A stretch of DNA of 64,000 nt from Diospyros lotus (GCF_014633365.1 NC_068349.1:19792753-19856752); one strand, 5' to 3'. Shown: positions 10,795 to 24,216, numbered from the stretch's first letter. Program-made: numbers and translations. The notes: generated from the sequence alone by a model not told the origin.

Positions 10795-12652
10795 ATTGAG
10801 GTGGAGCAACTAGCAGGAAGTAATGACTTACCAGCTGCTCTAGCCTCACCTGAGCAAAATCAACCAAATGATACCTTGCCTATATCCCATGATGAAAACA
10901 CCTCTGATCATGATGATATAAAGAGGAACAAGAGAATGAACCTGAGATTGAGGTGGAGCATCATAGCTCACCCCAAGATCTCAGTGGCTATTAGTTAGCC
11001 CGCGATAGGAGCAGGAGGGTTTCTAGACCCCCTGCAAGGTATGTTTACTCTGACCTAGTGTATTGTGCTTTAATTGTTGGAAAGGAATTGAGGAGCAGTG
11101 AGCCAACCTCATATGAGGAAGCTATCAGCTCCAAAGATTGTGTTAAATGGCGACAAGCCATGGATAAGGAAATGAACTCCCTCAAGGTAAATGGTACTTG
11201 GAAATTGGTCCAGAAACCACAGAAACAGAAATTGATCCAATGCAAATGGCTATTCAAATTAAAGAAAGGTATGTCTCCCAATGACCCCCTTAGATATAAA
11301 GCTAGATTAGTTGCTAAGGGTTTTACATAAAGGGAAGGTATAGAGTACAATGAAAATTTCTCACCAGTAGTAAAATTTAAGACCATTCGCATGATGCTTG
11401 CTGTTGTTGTTCAATTTGATTTAGAATTAGAACAATTAAATGTTAAAACAGCTTTCCTGCATGGTGATCTTGATGAATGTATTTATATGGCTCAGCCAAC
11501 TGGTTATATTGATAAAACACATCCTGAACATGTATGCTTACTGAAAAAATCTTTGTATGGATTAAAACAATCCCCAAGACAATGGTATAAAAAGTTTGAT
11601 AGCTTTATCCTATGGATTGATTTTGAAAGAAGTCAATATGATAACTATTTTTACTTCATTATCTCTGGTATTCCTATTTATCTATCGCTGTATGTAGATG
11701 ATATCCTGATAATCAGTAAGTCCAAAGAAAAAATTAGTGAATTAAAGTCCATGTTAAACACTAATTTTGATATGAAGGACCTAGGACCTGCTAGGAAAAT
11801 TCTAGGAATGACAATAGAGAGAGAAAGAAGTAAATCAACCTTGAAAATTCATCAACATGACTATCTTATTAAGGCTATTCAAAGATTTGGTATACAAAAT
11901 TGTAAAACTGAAGGAGTTCCCTTAGCTGGTCACTTCACTTTATCTAAATCTCAATGTCCCACATCTAGTTCATAATTAATTAAAATGGAAAATATCCCCT
12001 ATGCTAATGCTATCGGAACTGTTATGCATTCAATGATTAGTACTAGGCCAGACCTTGCATATTCAATATCTTTGCTTAGTAGATACATGTCAAATCCGAG
12101 GAAACCTCATTGGGATGCATTGAAATATATGTTAAGGTATATTAATGGATCTATAGACATTGGCCTGTGCTATAAAAGGAGATTTGATACTCTTGATCTC
12201 GTGGGATTTGTAGATTCTGACTTTGCAGGTGATAGGGATTCAAGGAAGTCAACAACTGCATACTTTTTCACCTTGGGTAGAAATTGTATCAGTTGGAAAT
12301 CCCAACTTCAGCCTCTGGTGGCTTTGTCCACCACCGAGGCTGAATATGTTGCTGTAACTGACGCCTTCAAGGAAGCTGTATGGCTTTAAGGATTAATCAA
12401 GGAGATCCACTTGCTCCAAAGCAAAGTGGCAGTTCTCTCAGGCAGTCAAATGCCATTCACCTATCTAAGAATCCGGTATACCATGAACGGACCAAGCATG
12501 TGGAGGTAAAGTACCACCATGTTAGAGATTTAATAGCTAATGGCACTTGAGTATTTTGAAGGTGCCTACAGAAGATAACCCAGCTAACATGGGAACAAAA
12601 GTTCTAAATGCAACCAAGTTTAAGCACTACTTGAACTTGCTGCACGTGGGAA
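10795..12652 (+). pseudogene. Ty1/copia reverse transcriptase and RNase H (element II), broken
   Basis: After an acidic linker the frame shifts near 10920; from there frame 3 carries the reverse transcriptase. Visible are [10 protein letters not shown] (before a TAA at 11328), VKTAFLHGDL, the YVDD active site at 11691-11702, and LYGLKQSPRQWY. RNase H shows DSDFAGDRDSRKST and STTEAEY, with a TAA at 12387-12389. After a further frameshift near 12450 come an HLSKN-like motif and the KHVEVKYHHVRD tail. Further stops are at 11973 and near 12547. Coding ends near 12652, about 100 bases before the polypurine tract. Confidence 0.88.
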
Positions 12653-12748
12653 TTGGTTGATCTAATCAACCAGAGCGATAAATGTAAGGATTGTAGCATG
12701 CTTCACTTTGTGAGAATTTCAGAATCACCTTCTGTTTGGGCTTCAAGG

Positions 12749-12760
12749 TGGAGATTATTG
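12749..12760 (+). other. Polypurine tract of copia element II
   Basis: AAGGTGGAGATT, the usual Ty1/copia plus-strand primer, 97 bases after the RNase H end and just before the LTR start (ATTGG, probably a mutated TGTTGG). Confidence 0.65.
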
Positions 12761-13466
12761 GTCGTGAAGCTCCAAACGATGTCGTTAGGAGTAAGCTGTT
12801 GGAGGGCCACGTGCAGTAACCTCAGCCTGCCATCTAGCAGCTGTTGGATGGTAGCACGTGTCAACCATCAGCTACACTCTGATGGCGCCTGGTTGCCTTT
12901 TATCTTGCCCGCTCAATCTCTCTTGTCCGTCTGCCTTTTCTGTTGGAATATTTATCGTGCTTGCACAATCTGATCCCAGCCCTTCATCTGTACTTTATGA
13001 GGCTTGATCCCAGCCCTCCATCGTCACTATTTATCTCCCCCTCGGGATATGGACCGCTCAAACGTTTAAGACGAAAGAGACATAATTATCAAAGAAAGAG
13101 AAAATAGGGTTTGAGAAGAGGGAGAGCCTTCGTCTCCTACCTAGGGTTTTTGGTTTGCTTCTCGTTTTTCCTTTCATTCTCTGTAAATGGTTGTATAGCT
13201 TGTTAAGTTATATGGTTTGATAGGTTTTTGCCTCTTAATCTGTATTAAGTGATTATTGGGCAAGTTTTGTTTCTCGAACCACTATATGTACAGAGAGATT
13301 GAAAGGATTTTTGAGGGTGTATTCTTTGATTCGATCATTAGTGCAGTGAGCTCTCCATATCGAAGCTCAACGTGGACGTAGCCCTATTTTGGGTGAACCA
13401 CGATAAAAACTTTTTATCTGCTTTCGCTTTTCGTTTCTTTTTTCATTCTATTTATGCATGAATGAT
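12761..13466 (+). mobile_element. 3' LTR of copia element II (interrupted at its end)
   Basis: LTR sequence following the polypurine tract. It contains a TATA-like ACTATTTATC near 13028 and, at its end, the pattern GTGAACCACGATAAAAAC followed by T/C-rich sequence, typical of copia U5 ends. No coding. At 13467 another copia LTR begins, so the last bases are uncertain. Confidence 0.65.
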
Positions 13467-14311
13467 TGTTAGGCTTCCTGTCTTCTGTTCATCATGAATC
13501 TGTGATTGAAACATATTTGGAAATACCCTAAGGTTTGTGTATCGGTTCACAACAGTATGTATAAAAATACTCAAAAGAAATAATATTTCTATAGTTCTTA
13601 TAGTTCGTCCTTTGGGAGAAATAATTCTCCTGGACAACCAACGTGCAAGTCCTCCTAGAGAATGACAAGTTCTCTTAGAAAGGTGTATCTCATACACCAC
13701 AAATCCATCAAGTCAAGCCACCATCTCAGTAAAGAATAAAGGAAAACATTCACCTTGACAATTTTGCTTCACGTTGTCTTACACAATGTGGCTCGCCTAT
13801 AACAAGCTCTCATTCATTCAAGGACCATTCCTTTAGGGAGTTTCTTAACAAAGCCTATTTTTAGCTTAACCTCAGGACAACACCATGTGCAACCAAGACA
13901 ACATTGTGTCCCTACACACGTGCACCACATGTTTTGTTATAATTTTGACCTGAAATTCAAATTTGATTGTGATTGGTACTTCAAATTTAACTGTAATTAG
14001 GATGTCAAATTTGACTGTGATTAGGACTGCATTTACAAATGAAAATGTATCTTCTTCATGACTCATCTTGTAATTAGAATATGAATTTTTTTAAATTATT
14101 TTTTATATACATCTATAAATAAGTGGTAGATCTATAAATAGGTATCCAATACCCTAAAATTATTGCAGCTATATTACTATTATTGTACCAATATCATCAT
14201 AGTGATATTTTATTTTTTATGCTCATGGTTTTTCTCATTTTGGGTTTTTCATGATAAATTCTATGTTTGTTTGTGTGGTTGATGGTTTGTTTTCAATCCA
14301 AAATCATAACA
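13467..14311 (+). mobile_element. Copia-type LTR (845 bp), element I
   Basis: Begins TGTTAGGCTTCC and ends ATCATAACA, a TG...CA unit followed after three bases by a tRNA-iMet primer site. It is therefore a 5' LTR on the plus strand. A TATA-type TCTATAAATA is present near 14130. No coding region of this element is seen; its leader runs into element P after about 75 bases. Confidence 0.7.
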
Positions 14312-14314
14312 AGC

Positions 14315-14326
14315 TAGTATCAGAGC
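14315..14326 (+). other. Primer binding site, tRNA-iMet type
   Basis: TAGTATCAGAGC, one mismatch from the TGGTATCAGAGC that pairs with plant initiator tRNA-Met. It lies three bases after the LTR end at 14311. Confidence 0.8.
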
Positions 14327-14482
14327 TATTGACTCAAACCATCAACTTTTGGCAAATCTCAATTGTTGGATTTGCATTCTTCATCATCTTCCACAACTAG
14401 GGTGTTGAGTTTTGATTTGATGAGGAGATAGAAACAAATTTATTAAGTGATGATGATCAAAAAAGTGTGTTTAAAGTTTATA

Positions 14483-16936
14483 TAATCGAGTAAGATAAAT
14501 AGATCAATTGAGTAAAGCAAGTTTCTTAATCAAGTACTAATCTATATTACTCGAGTAATGCAGTGATATCTCACATTAGGTCAGAATATTGATTATTATA
14601 ATTGAGTAAAAAGCTTCATGTAATCAAATAATTATGTGATCTAATTCTTGTATTCGAGTAAAAATCTTTTATACTCGAGTAATATTTTTATTAAAAAATC
14701 CTTAAGATTTATTCAAAGTAGCCATGTTATTTTAATCGAGTATATCCTATTTGTAATCAAGTAGGCATAAGGTATTAGGGATGACAATTGCAACCGAAAC
14801 TGTGGGGAACTGAATCGATCAACGTGGTTAAAAATCGTTTGATTGGGTAATGGTTTGGTTTGGGAAAAAACCGAACATTGTTTTAATGGGTATGGTTTGA
14901 TTATGGTTTTCACTAAAACCAAACCAAAACTCGAACCAAATGTGTGGGTAACTGAACCAAACCAAATATACATATATATAATATATATATTTATTTAATA
15001 TATTATATATACACATAATATATAATATATAATATATTATTTCAAGCCCCCAAGCCCAATCCCAAGTTCCCAACTCCCCATCCCCCCAAAAAATATTTCC
15101 TAAGCCCAGCCCAATCCTCCCCCCCCCCTAACAACCCAACTCCCCCCACCCTTCTTCTTTTCTTTCCCAGAATCCAGACTCTATTAAAATCCCTCTCTCT
15201 TTCTCTCTTGCTCTCTCTCTCTCTCTCGTTCATTCTCTTCCAAAGCACTTTTACGAATCATAGATTTTGTCAAATTTAACCATTTGATCTTGAATTCGAC
15301 CATATTTTCACCATGAAAACAGTCTCGATCTACAAGAAGGTTAGTTTTTTAATTTTATCAACCTTATTTTCAGCATAGATGAAAGATTTGGTTGCCCCTT
15401 ATTTTCCTCAGCCCTTCTGATTTTCCTCCGCTTTTGGTTGCCTCTCTCTCAATCTATCACCCATGCGACTTCATCTCCAGCGTCTCTTGGGCTCACTCCA
15501 ACCCTCTCTTTGTCTCTCCCATTTGTCGCTCATCTCCATTGCTCCTATCAACACAAAGGTAAGTCTCGCACCCATCCATGATATATACGTATATACGCAT
15601 TATTCGATTTGGCCAAAATTTTAAGCTTAGATCTACGGAGTTTTGGCCATTGGATCTTATTTATTTTTGGGTATATTGGTCAATGGGCCATTGGATGTCG
15701 GGTGGTTACCTCTGATCGTTGATATTTTTGGACCCATCACACATGGATCATTACTCGTTGATGATCCAAACCCAATCGGGAGCTCTAAATATCCCATCAT
15801 CCCCGAAAATGCCTCGCTTCATAGTTTCCCAAATGTTATTTCTCTACCTTACACTGCCGATACTAGCAGTAGCCAGTGGCCACTCCGAGACTACGTCTAT
15901 GAGCTTGGACCCGTTGTGTTCGACAATCATCGTCGACACTGAGCGTCGGCAATATTTCAAGCTATCAGTTTCTATGGTTTGACTTTTTTTTTATATTACC
16001 TCATGGTTTGATCTCTTGTAAATGTATTGAACATATGAAATGAATGTTATGTTTTGCGTACTTTAATGTCTATGATCTATATCCATTGTAACTTTATTAG
16101 AGTTTGTTTTTGTTTTTTATGGAGTTATCAAAAATTTTTATGAATGCTATTTGCAAGAGTTTGTCTTTGTTTGTTAGTGTGGATCAAATTAAAAAAAAAT
16201 CATGGTTAAAACTGAAATCGAACCAAAATTGAATGGTTTGGTTATGGTTTTTAATTTTTAAACCCAATAGAGTAATTGTTTGGTTTTGGTTTTAGTATTT
16301 TAAGTTTGGTTTGGTTATGGTTTTGAAAAAAACCGAAACCAAACCGAACCATTGCCAATCCTATAAGGTATCTAATAGATAAATGATTACAAGTCTCATT
16401 GTATTAAAGTAAAGATCAAATGTACTCGACAAAGTAAGCTTTGTATTCGAGTAGATAATATAAGTTTTTTGCCATACAAAATTAATCAAGTATTTAGTTT
16501 TTATAATCGAATAATGATTCAAGTATACTTAAGTAAATACTTTTTGTAATCGAGTATATATATCCTTCAGAAAATTGCCAAGTCTTTGAACCATTTTTGT
16601 AATTGAGTACTTGACATGTTAATCGAGTAATGATTCATATGTACTCGAATGAATTATCTTTTTAACCGAGTATATATATTCCAAAAACATGCTAAGTCTA
16701 CGGACCATTTGTATAATTGAGTATTTAAAATATTAATCAAGTAAAGATCTTTGTATACTCAAGTAAATATGGCTTTCTAATTAAGTATCTATTGAAGTTT
16801 CTTGTCTCAAAAATTTAATTGAGTGAAAGAAAATTTGTAATCAAGTAAGTTAGAAAAATAGTCTATTAGAAAACATTTGTACTTGAGTAATGATAGAGCT
16901 TAGTCAATTAAATACCTTTTTGTACTCAAGTAATAT
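14483..16936. repeat. ACTCGAGTA/AATCGAGTA motif array, copy 1
   Basis: About thirty matches or near matches to WNTCGAGTA, at irregular 15-60-bp spacing, interrupted by the hAT element. Clear ones are near 14484, 14548, 14650, 14671, 14732, 16441, 16545, 16619 and 16663. Many others differ by one base, mostly the C-to-T or G-to-A changes expected at the central CpG (AATTGAGTA, AATCAAGTA). The intervening sequence is not repeated, so this is not an ordinary satellite. Confidence 0.9.
14776..16363. mobile_element. Non-autonomous hAT-type element (1588 bp)
   Basis: Begins TAGGGATGACAAT and ends with the complement of TAGGATTGGCAAT, imperfect terminal inverted repeats. It is flanked by a perfect 8-bp duplication TAAGGTAT (14768-14775 and 16364-16371), the length hAT transposases make. 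Subterminal regions are rich in TTTGGTTTGG and its complement. The interior holds an AT-rich block (14970-15035), a CT microsatellite (15191-15228) and about 400 bp of unrecognised sequence (15600-16000) with a 99-codon frame at 15643-15942 that I do not recognise. No transposase is visible, so it would need one in trans. It sits inside the U3 array of element P. Confidence 0.88.
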
Positions 16937-17193
16937 TTGGCAAAATTTGAATTTTATAACCATTCTGAGAAATGTCAAAAGGACAGTTTTGACCGTTTGA
17001 GCTTCATATTATTATTTTATGAAGTCTGATTATGTTCTCTTATAATAAAATGATAAATATGCTTATGTATAGTGTACAAAATATTTTATCTTCATAACAT
17101 GCATATTTTTTTAAACTAATTTGATTGTTATCAATCAAATTAAAGAAGTTGAGTATGTGTAGATAACATATGCTAAATTCAAGTCTCAAATCT

Positions 17194-17206
17194 TCTATAA
17201 AAGGCC
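17194..17206 (+). promoter_or_regulatory. TATA box of element P 5' LTR
   Basis: CTTCTATAAAAGG, downstream of the motif array. The homologous place in the 3' LTR is CTTCTATATAAAG near 30669-30681, so the element is conserved between the two LTRs. Confidence 0.6.
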
Positions 17207-18843
17207 AAGTGTTACATGAGATCAAGAGGTGATTGTCTAATGATTATAAGATAATGTCAAGCTAACCTAAACCTAGACACAACCAAGCTAAATCCGTTTT
17301 CAGGCCAAACTATGTTGCTTGAGTGATAGTCTTTTATGCTCATATTCCTTCACCTCAAGCTATTATTTGGTCGAGCCTTATGAAGATTTTCTTGAACCAA
17401 AAATTAAAAACACGAGAGTGGAGTGCTTTACTATTCATATTCTTTTCACTTCTCTTATCTGTTCCCTCATATGTTGTATTTCTTATTCTTTGAGGGTAAT
17501 TCTTGTTGTGAGCTTAACTTTTATTTCATCTTCCAACAAATTTTTGTAAGGATTCTACCTCAGCTAGTAAAAGGTACGTATTAGTGCTGCTTTGTCCTTA
17601 ACAAATAAAGGTTATAGCTGCTCTTGTAAAAGTTGGAGTTCCCACTTAACCCATGAAAAGTGGAGGTTTCAGTTGAATCTATAAAAGCTGTATATAGGTT
17701 GTAGTTGATCCCTTAAAAGCAAATCCCTCAGTGTATGTTTTAAATCCTTAGTGAGGAACTAAGGTAGTGACTAGATTTGTTGCCCGAACCACTATAAATT
17801 GATGTCTTGTGGATTGCTTCTTATGTTTTGATGGTGTTGTTTTTCCCCTGCCATGCAATGTTTGCATATTTGAATTCAACTCATTAGTTTCAAATATAAA
17901 AGTTTCAGTTTTCATTGTATGTAATGCCCTATTAGTGCATTAGGGCTACGATATTATTCTAGGAATTTCCTATCATGTGAAATAATAATAACTTGGAGAA
18001 TTATTTTGGTAGGTGCAAGGTGGCTTGAAAGACTAAGGGAAGTCAAGAAGTCAAAGTAGAAGTGTTGACAAGCCAAAGAAAGAGCAAGCAAAGGGGGTTG
18101 AATAGTCAAAGTCAAATGGAGAAGCCATAAGTTAACATAAGGGGCTAAGGTGGAAATGTTGAAAAGTAAGGTAAGAGGTCCATTAATAAAAGGGAAATTA
18201 AGGGACTAAATAAGCTTACAGGGGTTGGAAATATGGAAATAAAATTAAATCAAAATGTAGGAAAGTATAAAAGGAGCAAAGGTTGAAGAATGAGTCATTT
18301 TTTAGGCAGTGGAGCTTTGGGAGAGACCTTTTCCAGCAACTAGGGCTCTTCTCCTCTTTATTTCTCTTCTTCGTGAGGCAACTAAGGATTCCAATAAAGG
18401 GTTTCAAGGTAGGGAATTCATCTTCTAGCTCATCTTTAGCCTAGAACTCTATTTGCCCTCTGTTTTGTGGCTAAAAAGAGATGAAAATCTCTATGTTTGG
18501 CAACCTACAAGTGGTGTTAAGGGTAAAGAAAGTCTAGGGATCGTCAAAGAAGGAAGTTAAGGCAAGTTTTAATCCTTTCTCATGGTTATAAATCTAAGAT
18601 TTCATCTTTTGAGTTAGTTTTTGTCAAACTATATGTTTTGAGAGCCAAACTTCTACATGATTGTAATTTACTTATTCCTCTTTGTTTAAACCCCTTGTTA
18701 ATGCTTCCAAAGGGATTTGTTCTCCCTATTCTTGCTTGGGAATGATGCTTTGTTTGATAGAGTGGAGATTTGACAAGAGTTTGAATCATTTTGCCAAGGT
18801 TCGAGTGAGGGAAGCAGGGGAATCGGGTGTTTTGGCCTCTGTT

Positions 18844-18900
18844 AGTCGACAGATTAGAAGCAATCTATCGACAGATTGCCTCCCAGAGGGCAATCTGTCA
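18844..18900. repeat. TCGACAGAT motif cluster in solo LTR Q
   Basis: AGTCGACAGATT at 18844, ATCGACAGATTG near 18868 and the inverted CAATCTGTCAG near 18890. The same motif recurs in LTRs M and V in the opposite orientation. Confidence 0.8.
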
Positions 18901-20360
18901 GCCCATTTCCCCCCTGTTTGGCTCAAAAGCCTTTTACAAGTTTAAATTACCCTATTCTCCCTCTCGGCTCATGATTCCTTATTCTTGAATGTATATCATG
19001 CATGCCAACCATGATCAAACGAGTTTGATTGGCCTTGTGCAGGTAAATTATGAGAGATCTTATGCATGGGTTGTGTGTGAAACACGATATTTTGTGATGC
19101 ATGGAATGGTCTTGTGGATTATATGTGATATATGTTGCATGCTACGAACTGGATCCACTGACATATCCCTTATAGTGTTACACCGTCAAGCTTGGGTGGG
19201 AGATAAAGCAAGACTCGTGTCAAAGCTCGGGCAGGCCTTAAGGTTGGACTCGTGTGGGACTTAGATCCCTTGATATAATTTAAGTATACTGGTTTTGTGG
19301 TAGCATCCATCTTATTCTCTATTCATATGATCGATGGTGACTCGAGGCTAGCATGGCATGTGTAATACCCGAGATTTTTCAGAATCAAATATGACGTAAT
19401 GCCTGAGATAAAAGTTCATTTTTTGAGCTAGGGGCAAAGTCATAATTATGAAAGTTCGGGTACAAGTGAAATTGACAAAAAAGTCTTGTGAATTAGTGTA
19501 AAAGATATGAACTTCAAAATATCTTTGGATTTCAAATTTCAATCAAATGTAACTTTGGATCGTTTTAAAGTCCAAGTCTTTGCTTAAAGTCCAAGTCTTC
19601 TCAAAGTCTTCCCCAAGTCTTCTCTAAGTCTTTTGCTTAGCTTCCAAGATTACTTAGCCTCTAAAGTCTCCAAATCTTATCCTTAAGGACACATGGCAAG
19701 CAACCATTAGGTTACTTGGAAGTTAAGTTAAGGCCTCATGATGATGAGACAAGTGGCACAAAGCGATTAGCCACAATTTGGAAGATAATTATGAGTCATG
19801 ATGAGGGTGCTTGGGTGGCAAGATACATGGTGAAATATGATTGGCCGAAGGTGTTTATAAAAGTAGACTTTGGGTTGTAGAATTGAATGTTCAAGAATTC
19901 AAGGGAAACTTTGGGGGGAATTTTGGTGGGATTGAGAGAGAAGAAAGTAAGGATTTTAAAGAGATTTTCTAAAGAAAAGAGTGGGAGGTTTTGTCAGAAT
20001 CAAAATAGAAACAACCTCATCAGAAAGTTCAGAGTTCATACCAAAACTATCAAAAAACAGCAAGAAAACACATTCCCCTAGACGGTGAACAGTGTCCCAA
20101 CAAGGTAAACCTTAAAGGTGAGTGGTTCTTGTGCATGCTTCTTACTTCCTCTTGATCACTCTTGGTTTCATTTGTGGATGGTTTGTTGCTTACATCTTAT
20201 GTTCCTTTTGTTTTGAGCATATCCTTTCTACTTTGTTGCATTGAGTTTGACTATGATAGCTTTCGTGCGTGGCTTGTGATCATATTCCTTTTGCTTTGTC
20301 AAACATCTTGTCATTTGGTGATTGTGGCTAGTTGGTGGCTTCTCGTGTGTGAACTACCAT

Positions 20361-20490
20361 AGGAGCCTGTGTAAGGGGGCTGACCAAGTGGGCCTATGTA
20401 AGAGAGCTACCTTGAGCTTGTGTAAAGGGCCGAAGAGTTCATACATGGCAAGTAAGAAGGATATCTCATGCCTGTGTAAGGGGGCCAAGA
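20361..20490 (+). repeat. Four-copy short repeat in solo LTR R
   Basis: Units GCCTGTGTAAGGGGGC (20365), GCCTATGTAAGAGAGC (20391), GCTTGTGTAAAGGGCC (about 20417) and GCCTGTGTAAGGGGGC (about 20470), at 26-55-bp spacing. Confidence 0.8.
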
Positions 20491-21983
20491 GGTTACATCT
20501 CATGTTTTATTACTTTTGAGCAAATCTTGCCTATTTTATATGCATCTCGGTATTTGTATTTGTGACTAGTTGTTGGGGTATCATAGGGGATCTCGTGTTC
20601 TTGCAGTGAGCCTAGACCTTGTGCTCTTGCGATGAGCCGTGATCTTGGGAGATTTCGTTCTTATTTTTGCATGTCTCCTGGCAAAGCTACATATTGCTCT
20701 TGCATGCATAGTTTATTTCCCTGTACCACTCACTTAGATGTAATTATCTAACTCGAGTGTTTCATACCCCTGGGACACTCAACGTCCCAGGTAAATCAGA
20801 CGTGTCAGGTGATCCAGGTTCTAGTTTGAGCAAGGGCAAAGAGGCGGTGTTGGACTAGCTTTGGGTTTTGCAGCCAACTTTGGCTTTATTTCATTATGTA
20901 TCCTTGTAAACCGCAATGATGTATTGTAATAACAGCATGGGTACTCAAGGTTGTAAGAGGTGTGTGTATGCGGGTGTCCTACAGCTGTACCTACAATGAT
21001 GTGTTGAGTCATTTTTGGAGTATTGGAAGTCATGAGCTATCAGGGTCCGCTCCTAGATTACTCGCTAGCATAGGAAATCCGTGAGAAGGTCCATACAAGA
21101 TGGATACAAATACAAACATCACTTAACATTTTGCCAAAAATTCTTTTCATGCCCATATTTGCTCACTATCAATAGGAGCCAAAATAACATTATACATCAT
21201 TCTTTACATCATAAACTTGGGTTTACAATCCGACATTTTAAAAATTAAAGGGCATTAAGGCTTTAAATACAAAATGAAACCCTCTAATCAGGCCCTCAAC
21301 TACACCCATGGATCTTCAATGTTGGGACATCTCTGTACATATCTAACCATAACTCTCCCCACTTACTTATCTTCCATTTACCTGGAATGACAAAAAGAAC
21401 AAGGGTGAGCCACAAGGTTCAGCAAGCATATAACAACAGGGAAGCATCAACAGGATAATATGTGAAGGCATGAATCATTTAGAGCCAAGGAAAGATCACA
21501 ATCTCCACAAGTAAACATCACTTGAATCCATACCTTCTACGCTTGACAACATCATCTCCCAAGAATTTATAATTCATTACATTTCATCAAAACTCATTTT
21601 TCCAAGTGAGCCCTAAGGCTCGGCAAGTGTATAAACCAATGAAAACTGGATATGACCAGACTTCCCTGAACATCATTCATATCATACCACATATGGACAC
21701 ACACCAGTCCTCAAAGCATAGGTGACACACAATCAATCCCATATAGTTATATCACACGTTACCCAATCATAACATCAATGCATGGATGCACACATAATGC
21801 ACACATATGGTCCTTGGGGCTCACATAAGAAAATGCACATAATGGCGCCCAAGACCCTATATACAAACCTGTTGTAGCCAAGGGCAGGCTACCAAAATAA
21901 GAACGTGAGCCCAAGGCTCTCATCTCACATCCATCACCATCGCCATCATGTGCCACATCACTCACAATCTCATCAAGATCATA

Positions 21984-22118
21984 AGCTGCTGTGGACCTCC
22001 ACCCATAGTCTTATGCATCACAAGATCCAACTGCTGTGGGCCTCCACCCACAGTCTTACGCGTCACAGGATCTAGCTGTTGTAGGCCTCCACCCACAGTC
22101 TTACGCACCACAAGCACA
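21984..22118 (-). repeat. Tandem repeat, three units of about 45 bp
   Basis: GCTGCTGTGGACCTCCACCC near 21984 recurs at about 22030 and 22075 with few changes. Each unit contains a small GTGG...CCAC inverted pair around GGCCTCC. It lies in solo LTR S. Confidence 0.8.
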
Positions 22119-23487
22119 AGCCCATTTCCACCACCACATGCAAAGGAACCATGCAATGCAACATATAAGGAATGCAATGGCTCTTGCAACATTAACGTGA
22201 TGACCAGGCCTCCATAAGCCAAGCATCAGGTCATGCTACGCCCACGTAAGAATCCACACACACGAATGCCCTAATGCATATGCTCGTCTAACATACACAA
22301 GTCGGCACTCACCGGCCAATCGTGTTATGTCAATGCTCACGCTCCCATCACATACAAAGCATGACCCCCAAATGAATGCAACCCACGATCCAACATCACA
22401 AAGTGAGCAATAAAGAAACACAATGCCATGCAACACAACTACTAACAATGTAACACCCCCTCTCCTAGAACTACCCGAGAAGAAGTGTTACGGGGAAAAT
22501 AAAAATAAAACTGACTAATAAACTGAAATCTAATACCAATACTGAATATCTCAATCAACTGAAATAAAACTTTGAGTCAACATCAACTGAAAACCATTAA
22601 CTACATCTAAGGGAAAATCCCTAAACTGAGATATAAAATAAACCTAAATTGATAAGACACCAACTAATAAACTCCCAGACACCTTTGGTCTTGAGCGGCT
22701 CCACGTACACACACTACTGGACACTGCTGTTAGGCCCCACATCTGGTACTCCCCCGCTAGGACCTGGAATGGTGAAGAGTACAAGGTGAGCTACAAAGCT
22801 CAGCAAGTAGTAAGCTAGAAAGAAATAATTGTAGCTGAATCGAAGAAATATCGATACTGATTAAAACTTACTGAACTGGTGCTGAGAATAAATACTGATT
22901 TAACTTGTACCTAGTATAGTTACTAACTGGTTGCATTCATAATAATGTAATGCACATAAACTGTAAATTAGATGCAAGTATGCAACTTTGGCTCATAGGC
23001 CCACATAACTGAAAAATCATACTTGCCTGATTTGAATCCTGCGAATAGAAAAAACTGTAAACACATACTGTGGGCAATATGCCCCTAGCTCCCTGGTCAA
23101 CAACAAGCGAGCAAAATAAAACTGAAAACTAAACTGGTGGGATCCCCGCGGACAAGCCGCCTGGCGCGCTTAATGCAATGCTGTGCACATATATATGTTG
23201 GCACACAATATGTAGTGCTCCATATAAAATCGTGTCAAATGCTCATACCAAAAGTGTATGCACATAATCTCACAAGTAATGCTGACCATGTCATAATAAA
23301 TACTAAACATGTAATCTAATCTTCAATGTATTAGAATACAAAGATTCTATGAACTATGTATTATGGCATGGGCATGATTAGCTCAATATAATCTGGCATT
23401 TAAATTCAATAGGTGTATTAACTATTTTATCGAAATTAAACTTGAATTGGACTTTCTGGAAGCCTACTTCAAATTCTGAGAAGACCC

Positions 23488-24216
23488 ATCTGGATACTAG
23501 AAAAAGGGCATACAGATACTCTGAAGGGTATTTGGATAGTCTGGGATAAAGGCTTTCGGATACTAAAAGAGACAACTTTAAGAAAACATGAAATTCGGGA
23601 TAGACTGATACCCTTTCATGTTTTAGCCATAACTCTCTGTTATGAACTCCGGTTGATCTGATTCAAATTTATATTGAAAGCCAAGAGGAATACATACAAC
23701 TTTCATGTTTTGCATTTTACAAGATTCAGGCTCCATCAAGGTCAAAATTGGCCCGCAAGAGAACAAAAGCTTTCTGGAATGCTGAGTGGACAGATTGATA
23801 CCCTTTCGTATTTTTGCCATAACTCTCTATTATGAACTCCGATTGATCTGATTCAAATTGATATTGAAATACAAGAGGAAGACCTAAAACTTTCATGTTT
23901 TTAATTTTTCGAGATTCGGGCTCCATCAAGGTCAAAATTGGCCCACAAGAGAACAAAAGTCAAAGAGACAACTTTAAGAAAACACGGAATTTAGGACAGA
24001 TTGTTACCCTTTCGTATTTTGGCCATAACTCTTTGTTCTGAACTCTGATTGATCTGATTCAAATTGATATGGAAAGAAAATAAGAAGACCTACAACTTTC
24101 ATGTTTTTTATTTTTAAAGATTCGGGCTCCACCAAGGTCAAAATTGGCCCGAAAAAGAATAAAAACTTTCTGGAATGCTGGGTATCCGAATACTGAATAC
24201 TAGTATCCGGATACCT
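23488..24216. repeat. TATCCGGATA-type motifs in solo LTR T
   Basis: GGATACTAG near 23490, AGATACTCTGAAG near 23511, TTGGATAGTC near 23531, TTCGGATACTA near 23556, then a dense cluster at 24182-24216 ending AGTATCCGGATACC. All are half or full versions of the palindrome GTATCCGGATAC. Confidence 0.7.
23590..24180 (-). repeat. Segmental triplication inside solo LTR T
   Basis: Three direct copies of a 190-206-bp unit. The marker CATAACTCTCTGTTATGAAC occurs at about 23628, 23818 and 24024, and each copy ends in a segment containing GGTCAAAATTGGCCC (23730, 23930, 24136). Copies differ by scattered substitutions and small indels. Confidence 0.88.

Noticed and set aside
12653..12973. 106-codon open frame after copia II pol
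   Set aside because: Spans the polypurine tract and start of the 3' LTR; not conserved coding.
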